Part shown: positions 17,150 to 25,802 of the stretch, in pieces
Numbering within the stretch: the first letter of the stretch is position 1
Layout: every line of letters starts with the position of its first letter
From: Nocardioides solisilvae
GTDB taxonomy: Bacteria > Actinomycetota > Actinomycetes > Propionibacteriales > Nocardioidaceae
Direction of reading: 5' to 3'
DNA length: 64,000 nucleotides
Assembly (NCBI RefSeq): GCF_003194625.1
Contig: NZ_QHKX01000003.1
Coordinates: 742,539-806,538, forward strand
Notes under the pieces: model-generated
Database searches by the model: none
The model's input: the letters and a program-made list of their open reading frames with translations, nothing else
Told to the model about the DNA's origin: nothing
Made by a program: the position numbers and the translations under genes

Positions 17150-18271
17150 TCAGCGCAGGCCCAGCTGCGCCGAGCAGTGCGGCCACTGGCCCCAGCCGGC
17201 ACGGGCCTGGAGGATCGAGGCGCGCTTGATCTGCTCCTCGCGGCTGTGCTGGTGCGGGAGGCCGCTGCCGCCCACCGACCGCCACGTGGCGGCGCTGAAC
17301 TGCACGCCCCCGTAGTAGCCGTTGCCGGTGTTGATCGCCCAGTTGCCGCCCGACTCGCACTGCGCGAGCCGGTCCCACACGGTGCCGCCGTCGGCGAAGT
17401 TGGCGCCCGAGGACTTCGTGCCCACCCGGACGGTCGCGTCGACCGGCTTGCGGCGCACGGTGGTGTCGACGGCGGTGCGGTCCACCAGCTCGCCGTTCTC
17501 GTAGCGCAGGCGGTAGGTGACGTCGCGCAGGCCGGTGCGGCCCTCGCGGACGGTCTCCTCCTCGCCCTCGAACAGGTCGGCGTCCTCGCGCTCGACGGTG
17601 CGGAAGGCGATCTCCTCGCCCTTGACCTGCTTGCGGAGGACCTTCACGCGGGTCACGGTGATCCGGTCGCCGGGCTCGACCGCGCGGCGCGGGGCGGGCT
17701 TCACCACGTCGTCGGCGTCGACCCGGATGCCGAGCTCGTCGAGCACCTCGGCCACGGTGAGCGCGGGCACCTGGTGGCGCTTCGCCTTGCGGCCGGCGAC
17801 GGCCACGGCGACGCGCTTGGGGGTGACGACCTCCAGCTCCATGCCGTCGCGCCGGATCGAGGCGCTGCGGCTGGCCGAGAGGTCGGCGCCGCGGAACCGC
17901 GCGCCGATCTGGGCCAGGGCGCCGTCCACGTCGGCGGCCGTGACCCAGTGGGTCTCCGACTCGCCGTCGACCACCAGCTCGAGGGGGCGGCCGAAGGCCA
18001 CGGTGACCTCGCTGCCGTCGCGGACCTCGGCGTCGAGGGACGGCGCGACCTCGTCGCGCGCACCCACTTCGATGCCCTCGGCGGCGAGGACGTCGGCCAC
18101 GGTGTCGCCCATCGCGGTGACCTCGCGGGTCTCGCCGTCCAGCGTCAGGGTCACCGACTTGGTGAGGGCGGAGTATCCGAGCGTGGTGCCCACGAGGGCC
18201 ACGGCCACGAGGGCCACCAGCGAGGCGAGCAGCGGGGTGCTGCGGCTGAGCTGTGCGATCTTGTCGCGCAC
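17150..18271 (-). CDS. rpfB: Resuscitation-promoting factor RpfB
   Basis: 373-residue secreted or membrane-anchored muralytic enzyme. After [25 protein letters not shown] (TM/signal, about 10-34) come three DUF348 repeats ([39 protein letters not shown]; and one between), a G5 domain ([21 protein letters not shown]) and a C-terminal transglycosylase-like Rpf domain with the catalytic Glu in [26 protein letters not shown] start with GGAG 5 nt upstream; the longer frame to 18427 lacks homology. Confidence 0.95.
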   Translation of the reverse strand: MRDKIAQLSRSTPLLASLVALVAVALVGTTLGYSALTKSVTLTLDGETREVTAMGDTVADVLAAEGIEVGARDEVAPSLDAEVRDGSEVTVAFGRPLELVVDGESETHWVTAADVDGALAQIGARFRGADLSASRSASIRRDGMELEVVTPKRVAVAVAGRKAKRHQVPALTVAEVLDELGIRVDADDVVKPAPRRAVEPGDRITVTRVKVLRKQVKGEEIAFRTVEREDADLFEGEEETVREGRTGLRDVTYRLRYENGELVDRTAVDTTVRRKPVDATVRVGTKSSGANFADGGTVWDRLAQCESGGNWAINTGNGYYGGVQFSAATWRSVGGSGLPHQHSREEQIKRASILQARAGWGQWPHCSAQLGLR

Positions 18272-18399
18272 ACTTCTCCAAGCGTCGTGCTTCCCGGGCC
18301 TCGGTGACCGGCGCGGGACGCGGCCGGCACCGGGTGGGTGCGGTGGCACGGGCTCCGCGCTGGTCGAACATCGTTCCGATCCCGGCCAACAATCACGGG

Positions 18400-18428
18400 A
18401 CGATAACGAAAATTGGGTACGGGCCAAA
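18400..18428 (-). promoter_or_regulatory. Predicted rpfB promoter
   Basis: On the minus strand TTTGGC (18428-18423), 17-nt spacer, TATCGT (18405-18400), within an AT-rich island. It implies a leader of about 120 nt before the GTG. I could not match the leader to a known riboswitch. Confidence 0.4.
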
Positions 18429-18501
18429 CTCGAACTGCCTCATCTGGGGGACGAGGTGACCAGCCTCTCGTCCCACCAGCCCCACGAGGGGCCTGACGTC
18501 A

Positions 18502-18519
18502 CAGGGCCACCAGGCCCTG
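18502..18519 (-). terminator. Short hairpin after tatD
   Basis: CAGGGCC, loop ACCA, GGCCCTG: a perfect 7-bp stem starting 12 nt after the tatD stop. No U-tract. A weaker GACGAG/CTCGTC pair follows at 18451-18473. Confidence 0.4.
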
Positions 18520-18530
18520 CGCACGACGCG

Positions 18531-19418
18531 CTACCAGGCCCCGCCGAACGCCACCTCGGTGTTGGCGTCGATCGCGGCGCAGAGCTCGCCGAGGTCGTCG
18601 CCGCGGACCTCGGCCATCGCCCGGACCGTGTGCGGGACGAGGTAGGAGGCGTTGGGCCGGCCCCGGTAGGGCATCGGGGTGAGGTACGGCGCGTCCGTCT
18701 CGACGAGGACCCGGTCCCGGGGGGCGACGGTCAGCGCCTCGCGCAGCGGGCCGGCGTTCTTGAACGTCACGGTCCCGGCGAAGCTGAGGTGGGCGCCGCG
18801 GTCCAGGCACACCCGTGCGAAGGCGGCGTCGCCGGAGAAGCAGTGCATCACCCAGCGGTCGGGGACGCCCTCGGAGTCCAGCACCCGCAGCACGTCGTCG
18901 TGGGCGTCCCGGTCGTGGATCACCAGGGTCCTCCCCAGCCGCTTCGCGAGGTCGACGTGGCGGCGGAAGCTCTCCTCCTGCGCGGCCCGCCCCTCCTCGC
19001 CGGTGCGGAAGTGGTCGAGGCCGGTCTCCCCCACCGCCCGCACCTTGTCGTGGGCCTGCGCCAGCGCCTCGATCTCGGCCAGCGCCTCCTCCAGCCGCCC
19101 CTCGGCCGCGAGCCGGGGCGCCTCGTTGGGGTGCAGCGCGACCCCGGCCACCAGCGCGTCGTGCTCGGCGGCCGCCTCCACCGCCCAGCGCGCGCCCGGC
19201 AGGTCGCAGCCGATCTGCACGATCCGGGGGACGCCGACCGCGGCGGCCGCGGCGACCGCGTCGGCGGTGGCCAGCCAGTCGCCGTCCGCGATGTCGAGGT
19301 GGCAGTGGTTGTCGACCACGGGGTGGGGCAGCGGCTCCGGGGCGGGCGGCCGGGCCCGGTCGCGGGCGGCGCCGGACCGCTCCTCGGTCGCGGCACGGGT
19401 GCGGATCGGTTCGCTCAC
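18531..19418 (-). CDS. tatD: TatD-family metal-dependent hydrolase/DNase
   Basis: 295 residues. Metal ligands are visible: HCHLD (H-x-H) at the start of the barrel, VGETGLDH (Glu), VIHDRDA (His), MHCFSGD (His) and VETDAPY (Asp). Start GTG at 19416-19418 overlaps the upstream gene's stop (GTGA). A ~30-residue polar leader precedes the barrel. Order tatD-rpfB-rsmA-ispE is conserved in actinobacteria. Confidence 0.93.
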   Translation of the reverse strand: MSEPIRTRAATEERSGAARDRARPPAPEPLPHPVVDNHCHLDIADGDWLATADAVAAAAAVGVPRIVQIGCDLPGARWAVEAAAEHDALVAGVALHPNEAPRLAAEGRLEEALAEIEALAQAHDKVRAVGETGLDHFRTGEEGRAAQEESFRRHVDLAKRLGRTLVIHDRDAHDDVLRVLDSEGVPDRWVMHCFSGDAAFARVCLDRGAHLSFAGTVTFKNAGPLREALTVAPRDRVLVETDAPYLTPMPYRGRPNASYLVPHTVRAMAEVRGDDLGELCAAIDANTEVAFGGAW

Positions 19419-20275
19419 CCGACCGACCGTATCCGGGCCAGCACCGCGGCCGTCAGCGCCTCCGGCGCCTGGCGCGGGATCCAGTGGTTCATCCCCTCCA
19501 GCACCACCAGCTCGTAGTCGGCGTCCACGAAGTCGCCGCACGCCTCCGCCGCCTCGCGACTGAGCGCGACGTCCCGGTCGCTCCAGACGTAGGTCGTCGG
19601 CACCCGGATCCGGCCGACCCTCGGCGGCGACAGGAAGGCGCCCCGGTACCAGCCCAGCGCCCCGGGCAGCGCCCCGTCCTCCAGGATCTCGCGGTGCACC
19701 CGCTCGACGTCCTCGGCGCGCATCCCGCCCTTGCGCAGCGGGACGTCGAAGAAGTCGGGCCGCGCCCGGGTCAGGGTCTCGAGCAGGCCCGGCACGTTGA
19801 ACGGCAGCACGTACCAGGAGCGCGCCAGCTGGGGCCCGTGGAGGCTGGCGCGGAGCATCGCGCGGGGGTGCGGCACCGAGACCGCGGTCAGGGTGCGGAC
19901 CAGGTCGGGACGCCGGTCGGCCAGGCCCCAGGCGACCGCGGCGCCCCAGTCGTGGCCGACGACGTGGACCGGGCCGCCGACCTGTTCGACGAGGGCGGCG
20001 ACGTCGGCCACCAGCTCGGGGAAGCGGTAGGACCACCGCGTCGCCGGCCGGGCGCGCGGGGAGTAGCCGCGCTGGTCGGGGGCCAGGGTCCGCAGCCCCT
20101 CGGCCTGCAGCAGCGCCGCGACCGCCTCCCACGAGCTCGCCCGCTCGGGAAAGCCGTGCAGCAGCACCACCCGCTCGCCGTCGAGCGGCCCGCCGTCGAC
20201 GACGTCGAAGACGAGGGAGCCCCGGCGGTACTCGCCGACCCGCGCCCCGGCGTACGGCGCTCCCGCGGCCGTCAC
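19415..20275 (-). CDS. Alpha/beta hydrolase, epoxide-hydrolase-like
   Basis: 286 residues. Oxyanion motif LLHGFPE, nucleophile elbow VVGHDWGAAVAW (Asp as nucleophile, typical of epoxide hydrolases and haloalkane dehalogenases), cap domain about 130-200, acid YVWSDRDVALS and catalytic His in EGMNHWIPRQAPE. Two cap tyrosines are expected in true epoxide hydrolases (Tyr in RSWYVLPF and GWYRG are candidates). Overlaps tatD and rsmI by 4 bp each (GTGA), so all three are translationally coupled. Confidence 0.88.
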   Translation of the reverse strand: MTAAGAPYAGARVGEYRRGSLVFDVVDGGPLDGERVVLLHGFPERASSWEAVAALLQAEGLRTLAPDQRGYSPRARPATRWSYRFPELVADVAALVEQVGGPVHVVGHDWGAAVAWGLADRRPDLVRTLTAVSVPHPRAMLRASLHGPQLARSWYVLPFNVPGLLETLTRARPDFFDVPLRKGGMRAEDVERVHREILEDGALPGALGWYRGAFLSPPRVGRIRVPTTYVWSDRDVALSREAAEACGDFVDADYELVVLEGMNHWIPRQAPEALTAAVLARIRSVG

Positions 20276-21207
20276 CGGACGTGCACCACGTCGTAGACCA
20301 CCCGCTTGGGCACGCCGGCCCGCTTCGCGACCGCTGCGATCGCCTCCTTGCGCGTCATCCCGTCCTCCTCCGCGTCGGCGACGGCGGCGGCGAGGCTCTC
20401 GGGGTCGTCGCCCACCTCCGGCGCGGCCTCGGCTCCGGCGACCACCACCGTCACCTCGCCCCGTACCCCGTCGGCCGCCCAGGCAGCCAGCTCCCGGAGC
20501 CCGCCGCGGCGCACCTCCTCGTAGGTCTTGGTGAGCTCGCGGCAGACGGCGCCCGGCCGGTCGTCGCCGAGCGCGTCGGCCATCGCCGAGAGCAGGGCGG
20601 CGGTGCGGTGGGGCGCCTCGAAGAAGACCATCGTCCGCTCCTCGTCGCGGAGCCGGTCCAGGCGCCGCGCCCGCTCGCCGGCCTTGCGGGGAAGGAAACC
20701 CTCGAAGCAGAACCTGTCGACCGGCAGCCCCGAGACCGCCAGCGCGGTGAGGACGGCGCTGGGCCCGGGCACGGCGGTCACCCGCAGGTCGTGCTCCACC
20801 GCGGCGGCGACCAGGCGGTAGCCGGGGTCGGAGACGCTCGGCATCCCCGCGTCGGTGACCAGCACGACCCGGTCACCGGCCAGCAGCGCCTCGAGCAGCG
20901 CCGGGGTCCGGGCCTGCTCGTTGCCCTCGAAGTAGGAGACCACCCGCCCTCCGACCTCGATCCCGAGGTCGGAGGTGAGCCGACGCAGCCGCCGGGTGTC
21001 CTCGGCGGCCACGACGTCGGCGGTGGCGAGCTCGTGGGCGAGCCGGGGCGGGGCGTCGCCGACCCGCCCGATCGGGGTGGCGGCCAGCACCAGCACCCCG
21101 TCGCCGTCGCCGCGCCCGCCGCCGGTCCGGTCACCGCCCTCGTCGTCGCCCCCGTCACCGCCCTGCTCGTCGAGCCCGTCGTACCGGTCGTCCCGCGCCT
21201 GGTCCAT
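20272..21207 (-). CDS. rsmI: 16S rRNA (cytidine1402-2'-O)-methyltransferase
   Basis: RsmI, 311 residues from the ATG at 21205-21207. Core words LVLAATPIGRVGDAP, EDTRRLRRL, VTDAGMPSVSDPGYRLV, GPSAVLTAL, GFLPRK and EAPHRT fit the family. The first ~37 residues are an unusual Asp/Gly-rich low-complexity tract absent from most RsmI. An upstream in-frame ATG (21214-21216) is possible; I prefer 21207 because CAGGAT lies 7 nt before it, as at other leaderless starts here. Confidence 0.93.
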   Translation of the reverse strand: MDQARDDRYDGLDEQGGDGGDDEGGDRTGGGRGDGDGVLVLAATPIGRVGDAPPRLAHELATADVVAAEDTRRLRRLTSDLGIEVGGRVVSYFEGNEQARTPALLEALLAGDRVVLVTDAGMPSVSDPGYRLVAAAVEHDLRVTAVPGPSAVLTALAVSGLPVDRFCFEGFLPRKAGERARRLDRLRDEERTMVFFEAPHRTAALLSAMADALGDDRPGAVCRELTKTYEEVRRGGLRELAAWAADGVRGEVTVVVAGAEAAPEVGDDPESLAAAVADAEEDGMTRKEAIAAVAKRAGVPKRVVYDVVHVR

Positions 21208-21234
21208 GGCCCCCATCCTGCCCCGCGGTCCGTC

Positions 21235-21240
21235 TACAGT
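21235..21240 (+). promoter_or_regulatory. Leaderless-type -10 element of pmt
   Basis: TACAGT, 8 nt before the GTG at 21249; no ribosome site. Confidence 0.4.
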
Positions 21241-21248
21241 GTCCGATC

Positions 21249-22832
21249 GTGATCCCCACGCGCCGCCGGCCCCGGCTCCAGGACCCGGTCGTCGCGTGGT
21301 CCGCGGCCCTGCTGCTCACGGGCGTCACCTTCCTGCTGCGGGTCGTCCGCCTCGGCTCGCCCCACCAGTTCTCCTTCGACGAGACCTACTACGCCAAGGA
21401 CGCCTGGTCGCTGCTGCACCACGGCTACGCGCGCGGCTACGTCGAGGGGGCCAACGAGACGATCCTGTCGGGCAGCACCGACGACGTCTGGCTCGGCGAC
21501 CCCTCGATGGTGGTCCACCCCGAGGTCGGCAAGTGGCTGATCGCGCTCGGCGAGCAGGCCTTCGGGATGGACCCCTTCGGCTGGCGGATCGCCTCGGCCG
21601 TGGTCGGCTCCCTCATGGTGCTGGTGATGTGCCGGCTCGCGCTGCGGCTGACCGGCTCGGTCCTCTGGGGCCTGCTGGCGGGCCTGCTGCTCGCCCTCGA
21701 CGGCCTCCACCTGGTCCTGTCGCGGCTCGCGCTGCTCGACATCTTCCTCGCGTTCTTCCTGCTGCTGGCCGTGCACTGCCTGGTCGCGGACCGGCAGTGG
21801 TTCCACCGCCGGCTCGCGGAGCGGACCCCCGACGGGGTGACGAAGGGCTGGGGCCCGCGGGTCTGGTTCCGGCCGTGGCTGCTCGCCGGTGGCGTCGTCT
21901 TCGGCCTCGCGATCGGCACCAAGTGGACCGCCCTCTACCCCCTGGCCGTCTTCGGCCTGCTGGTCTGGGGCTGGAGCGCCGGGGCCCGGCGCGCCCGCGG
22001 GGTGCGCTGGCCGGTCCTCCGCTCGGCGCTGCTCGACGGCGTCCCCGCCTTCGCGCACCTCGTGCTGGTCGGCTTCGTCGTCTACGTCGCCTCCTGGACC
22101 GGCTGGCTCGCGCACGCCGAGGAGTACGAGCGGACCCTCTCCAACACGCAGTACTCCACCCACGACGGCGGCAAGGCGTGGCCGACCCGCGAGGAGCCCG
22201 ACGCCGAGGGCCTCGCCGAGGTGAAGCAGTCGCTGGTCTCCCTGGCCTACTACCACCGCGACGTCTACACCTTCCACACCGCCTTCCTCAACGACGCCAC
22301 CCACACCTACGCCTCCAAGCCGGGCGGGTGGCTGCTGCTCAACCGCCCCGTCGGCGTGGCCACCGAGCTCGACATCCAGCCCGGCGAGCAGGGCTGCGAC
22401 GCCCCGGCTGGCTCCACCTGCCTGCGCCAGGTGCTGCTGCTGGGCAACCCGGTGGTCTGGTGGGGCGGCACGCTGGCGCTCGTCGCGGCGCTGGTGCTGT
22501 GGGTGGGCGCCCGCGACTGGCGCTTCGGCGTCCCGGTCGCCGGCGCGGCGTCCACCTGGCTGCCGTGGTTCCAGTACGACGACCGCACGATCTTCCTCTT
22601 CTACGCGATCGCGACGCTGCCGTTCATGGTGCTGGCCACGGTCCTCGGGCTGGCCCGTCTGGTCGGCCCCGACCTGCGGCCGAGCCGGCGGCGCACGCTG
22701 GGCGCGGTCGTGGCCGGCTCCTACGCCGTCCTGGCCGCGGTGGCGTTCTGGTGGTTCTGGCCGATCTGGACCAACGAGCTGGTCACCCACGCCGAGTGGC
22801 TCCAGCGCATGTGGTTCAAGCGCTGGATCTAA
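21249..22832 (+). CDS. pmt: Dolichyl/polyprenyl-phosphate-mannose protein mannosyltransferase (GT39)
   Basis: 527-residue polytopic membrane enzyme. The N-terminal loop has the PMT signature FDETYYAKDAWSL with the catalytic DE pair. About 9-10 hydrophobic segments include LLAGLLLALDGLHLVLSRLALLDIFLAFFLLLAVHCL and FGVPVAGAASTWLPWFQYDDRTIFLFYAIATLPF. C-terminal PMT_4TMC-type half. Transfers mannose from polyprenyl-phosphate-mannose to secreted proteins. Divergent from rsmI, the usual actinobacterial arrangement. Confidence 0.94.
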   Translation: MIPTRRRPRLQDPVVAWSAALLLTGVTFLLRVVRLGSPHQFSFDETYYAKDAWSLLHHGYARGYVEGANETILSGSTDDVWLGDPSMVVHPEVGKWLIALGEQAFGMDPFGWRIASAVVGSLMVLVMCRLALRLTGSVLWGLLAGLLLALDGLHLVLSRLALLDIFLAFFLLLAVHCLVADRQWFHRRLAERTPDGVTKGWGPRVWFRPWLLAGGVVFGLAIGTKWTALYPLAVFGLLVWGWSAGARRARGVRWPVLRSALLDGVPAFAHLVLVGFVVYVASWTGWLAHAEEYERTLSNTQYSTHDGGKAWPTREEPDAEGLAEVKQSLVSLAYYHRDVYTFHTAFLNDATHTYASKPGGWLLLNRPVGVATELDIQPGEQGCDAPAGSTCLRQVLLLGNPVVWWGGTLALVAALVLWVGARDWRFGVPVAGAASTWLPWFQYDDRTIFLFYAIATLPFMVLATVLGLARLVGPDLRPSRRRTLGAVVAGSYAVLAAVAFWWFWPIWTNELVTHAEWLQRMWFKRWI

Positions 22833-22869
22833 CGGCATGGGCGCGGGGGGCGCGGGGTACGGCGCGACC

Positions 22870-23823
22870 ATGCAGCTGCCTCCTCCGCGCGGGACCCTGA
22901 GCCACCGCGTCCGAGACGCCCTCGCCGGGTCGAGCACCCGGCCCCTGGCCTCGCGGCCCTCCCCCGTCGCCGACGACCACCACGACGCCGCGCTGGCGCT
23001 GTGGATGCTCTACGAGCTGCACTACCGCGGCTTCGACGGCGTCGACGACCGGATGGAGTGGGACGCCACGCTGCTCGGGCTGCGCCGCCACCTGGAGGAC
23101 GACCTCGAGCAGGACCTGCGCACCCGCTTCGCCAAGTCGGGCACCTCCGCGGAGTCGGTGGAGGAGATCTTCCGGATCTGCGACGAGCACGAGGGCGCCG
23201 CGCTCTCGCCGTACCTGCACCGCCACGCCACCCGCGAGCAGTTCCTCGAGCTGCTGCGGGCGCGCTCGGTCTACCACCTCAAGGAGTCCGACCCGGTCTC
23301 CTGGGCGATCCCGCGGCTGGGCACCGCCGCCAAGGCCGCGCTCGTGGAGCTGCAGTACGACGAGTACGGCGGCGGCGACCCCAACCGGCTGCACGCCCAC
23401 CTCTTCGCCCGGGGGATGGCGGCCTGCGGCCTGGACCCGACGTACGGCGCCTACGTGGCGCAGGCGCCCACCGAGGTGCTGGAGCAGAACAACGTGATGA
23501 GCCTCTTCGGGCTGCACCGCCGGCTCCGCGGCGCCGCGCTCGGCCACCTGGCCGCCTTCGAGGTGACCAGCTCGCTGCCCAGCCGCCGGATCGCCCAGGG
23601 GCTCGACCGCCTCGACCTGGCCGACGCGATGCAGCACTACTACCGCGAGCACGTGGAGGCCGACGCGGTCCACGAGCAGCTGGCCGTGCGGACCATCTGC
23701 GGGGCGCTGGTCGCCGAGTCGCCCGAGCTGCTCGACGACGTGGTGCTCGGCGCGTTCGCCTGCCTCGACCAGGAGGAGCGGATCGCCCGGCACTTCCTCG
23801 ACCGGTGGGAGGCGGCGGCATGA
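22870..23823 (+). CDS. Haem-oxygenase-like, iron-containing redox enzyme family protein
   Basis: 317 residues, all-helical by composition, with conserved-looking Glu/His pairs: LWMLYELHYRGFDG, ARSVYHLKESDPVSW, HLFARGM and the C-terminal MQHYYREHVEADAVHEQLA. These match the HO-like diiron family often annotated 'iron-containing redox enzyme'. No signal or membrane segment. The ATG at 22870 is chosen over 22837 because homology begins after it. The stop overlaps the next ATG (ATGA), coupling it to a CDGSH protein. Reaction unknown. Confidence 0.8.
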   Translation: MQLPPPRGTLSHRVRDALAGSSTRPLASRPSPVADDHHDAALALWMLYELHYRGFDGVDDRMEWDATLLGLRRHLEDDLEQDLRTRFAKSGTSAESVEEIFRICDEHEGAALSPYLHRHATREQFLELLRARSVYHLKESDPVSWAIPRLGTAAKAALVELQYDEYGGGDPNRLHAHLFARGMAACGLDPTYGAYVAQAPTEVLEQNNVMSLFGLHRRLRGAALGHLAAFEVTSSLPSRRIAQGLDRLDLADAMQHYYREHVEADAVHEQLAVRTICGALVAESPELLDDVVLGAFACLDQEERIARHFLDRWEAAA

Positions 23824-24044
23824 GCCGGTCCGTGGAACCGCCCGCGGGGATCGCGCACGCCGACGTCGTCATCTGCCCCGGCGGGCCGATGCTGCTGCGC
23901 GGCGACCACCTCGTCGACGACGGCCAGGGCAACCTGGTCCGCACCCAGCGCCCGGTCAGCGCGGTCTGCCGGTGCGGCAAGACCGAGACCGCGCCGTGGT
24001 GCGACGGCACCCACAAGGTGCTGCCGCCCAAGCTGCGCCCCTGA
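23820..24044 (+). CDS. CDGSH iron-sulfur domain protein
   Basis: 74 residues. The zinc-finger-like CDGSH motif is complete: CRCGKTETAPWCDGTH, giving the 3Cys-1His ligand set of a labile 2Fe-2S cluster. An N-terminal strand region (VVICPGGPMLLRGDHLV) precedes it. Overlaps the HO-like redox gene by 4 bp, so the two are probably one functional unit, perhaps electron donor and oxidase. That pairing is inference. Confidence 0.92.
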   Translation: MSRSVEPPAGIAHADVVICPGGPMLLRGDHLVDDGQGNLVRTQRPVSAVCRCGKTETAPWCDGTHKVLPPKLRP

Positions 24045-24051
24045 CCGCTAG

Positions 24052-24120
24052 GGCGCTCAGCCCTCGATCCGGCCGGGGCGTTCAGCCCGACCCGCTCGGC
24101 GGCGCTCAGCCCTCGATCCG
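24052..24120. repeat. 20-bp direct repeat spanning a gene end
   Basis: GGCGCTCAGCCCTCGATCCG at 24052-24071 and again at 24101-24120, with a degraded third copy near 24077. The second copy contains the stop codon and last codons of the Rieske oxidoreductase gene, so the gene tail has apparently been duplicated downstream. Confidence 0.7.
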
Positions 24121-25650
24121 CCGCAGGGGCGTGGTGGCCGGCCCCTCGAGGACCTGCCCGTCGAGCTCGAACCGCGAGCCGTGGCAGGGGCACTGCCATT
24201 TCTCGGCCGTCTCGTCGAGGGAGACCAGGCAGCCCATGTGGGTGCACGCGGCCGAGACCTGGTGGAGCACGCCGTCGCGGTCCCGGTAGGCGGCGACCAC
24301 GTCGACCCCGCGCTGGAAGCGTCCGGCGGTGCCGGGCGCCAGGTCCTCGGCCGAGCCGGGGAGCACGCTGCTCCCCGCGGCGACCAGGCGTCCGGTCACC
24401 GCGTGCCCGACGAAGGCGGCGCCCTGCTGGGCCAGGTGCCGGCTCTCGGCCGCCCAGCGGGCCCGGCCGACGGTGAAGAGGTCGCGCCAGCCCAGCTCGC
24501 GGCCCCCGGCCCGGGAGAGCTCGGGGTCGAGCACGAGGTCGCTCAGCAGGACACCGGCCAGCACGCCGTTGGCGATCCCCCAGCCGCCGAACCCGGTGGC
24601 GCCCCAGACGCCGGAGCCGGGCCGGGTGACCGGTCGCAGCTCGCCGATGAACGGGATGCGGTCGGGCGAGTCGTGGTCCTGCGCCGACCACTGCCGCGTC
24701 ACCCGGTAGCCCGGCAGGCGGTCGCGGGCCCACCCCATGAGGTCGCTGAGCCGGACGGCGGCGCTCTCCTTGCCGGGCATGTGCGGCGCGCCCGAGACCA
24801 GGAGCTCGGGCCCGTCCGACCCGGTGGCGGGGCGCAGCGCGGGCGAGTCGGGACCGACCCCGACGTACATGTCCCCCAGCTGGGCCCCCGCGGGCAGCGG
24901 GCCGCTGAGCACGTGCTCGCGGTGGGTCTTGAGCCGGGCGAAGAGCACTCCCTCGGAGAACGCCGGGAAGTGGGTGGCCACCACCACGTGGGGGGCGCGC
25001 ACCGTGAAGCCCTGCTGGGTGACGGCCCGGTGCGGGTCGCCGGTGTCGAGCTCGACGACCCGGCTCTGCTCGTGCAGGACCCCGCCGGCGCGGACGAAGT
25101 CGGCGGCCAGCGCGTCGAGGTAGGCGACGGGGTCGACGAGCAGCTGGTGCTCGAGCCGGAGGGTCTCGGTGACGTCGAAGGGCAGCCCCGGGTCGCTCCC
25201 GGTGCGCACCGGGAGCCCGCACCCGGCCAGGACCTCGGCCTCGCGCCGCAGCGCGGCCGCCTCCTGCTCGTCCTCGGCGAAGAGCCAGCTGGTGCGGCGC
25301 TGCAGCCCCACGTCGGCCCCGATCCGCGCGACGACGCCCGCCAGGTGCTCGACGGCCATCCGCTGGGACTCGGCGTACGCGCGGGCCGACGCGAGGTCGG
25401 CGCGGTCGGCGATCTGCGAGTACGTCGTGCCCTGCAGCGCGCTGACCTTGGCGGTCGAGCCGCCGGTGGTGCTGGTCCCGATCTCGCGCGCCTCCAGCAG
25501 CACCACGCGGCTGCCGGCCCGGGAGAGCTCCCAGGCGGTGCTGAGGCCCGTGATCCCGGCCCCCACCACCAGCACGTCGGCCTCGGTGTCGGCGGCCAGC
25601 GGAGGGTGCGCGACGGCGCGTCGGCCGTCGAGCCAGATCGGGTCGCTCAC
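24106..25650 (-). CDS. FAD-dependent oxidoreductase with C-terminal Rieske domain
   Basis: 514 residues. N-terminal DAO-type FAD domain with VLVVGAGITGLSTAWEL (about 26-42), VVLLEAREIGTSTTGGSTAKVS and the closing GATGFGGWGIANG. The C-terminal Rieske domain has CTHMGCLVSL and CPCHGSRF (about 466-489), ligating a 2Fe-2S cluster through two Cys and two His. The same fusion is widespread in bacteria, substrate not established. GTG start. Divergent from the PAS-ANTAR gene. Confidence 0.92.
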   Translation of the reverse strand: MSDPIWLDGRRAVAHPPLAADTEADVLVVGAGITGLSTAWELSRAGSRVVLLEAREIGTSTTGGSTAKVSALQGTTYSQIADRADLASARAYAESQRMAVEHLAGVVARIGADVGLQRRTSWLFAEDEQEAAALRREAEVLAGCGLPVRTGSDPGLPFDVTETLRLEHQLLVDPVAYLDALAADFVRAGGVLHEQSRVVELDTGDPHRAVTQQGFTVRAPHVVVATHFPAFSEGVLFARLKTHREHVLSGPLPAGAQLGDMYVGVGPDSPALRPATGSDGPELLVSGAPHMPGKESAAVRLSDLMGWARDRLPGYRVTRQWSAQDHDSPDRIPFIGELRPVTRPGSGVWGATGFGGWGIANGVLAGVLLSDLVLDPELSRAGGRELGWRDLFTVGRARWAAESRHLAQQGAAFVGHAVTGRLVAAGSSVLPGSAEDLAPGTAGRFQRGVDVVAAYRDRDGVLHQVSAACTHMGCLVSLDETAEKWQCPCHGSRFELDGQVLEGPATTPLRRIEG

Positions 25651-25802
25651 CCGCGCGGCGTACCCCGGGGCGCCGGGCCGGAAACCCGGGGCGCTCCCTC
25701 CCCCGGCTGCCGTGGCTGCGCGAATGTGTGCCCGGGTGGTTGAATGAGCGAGAAGAGGTTCTGCCGCGAGCTTCTGGTACCACTGCTGTACGGAGAATCG
25801 GC

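Noticed and set aside
18272..18530. c-di-AMP (ydaO-type) riboswitch before rpfB
   Set aside because: Such riboswitches precede many actinobacterial rpf genes, but I could not find the conserved core in this leader. A covariance-model search would decide.
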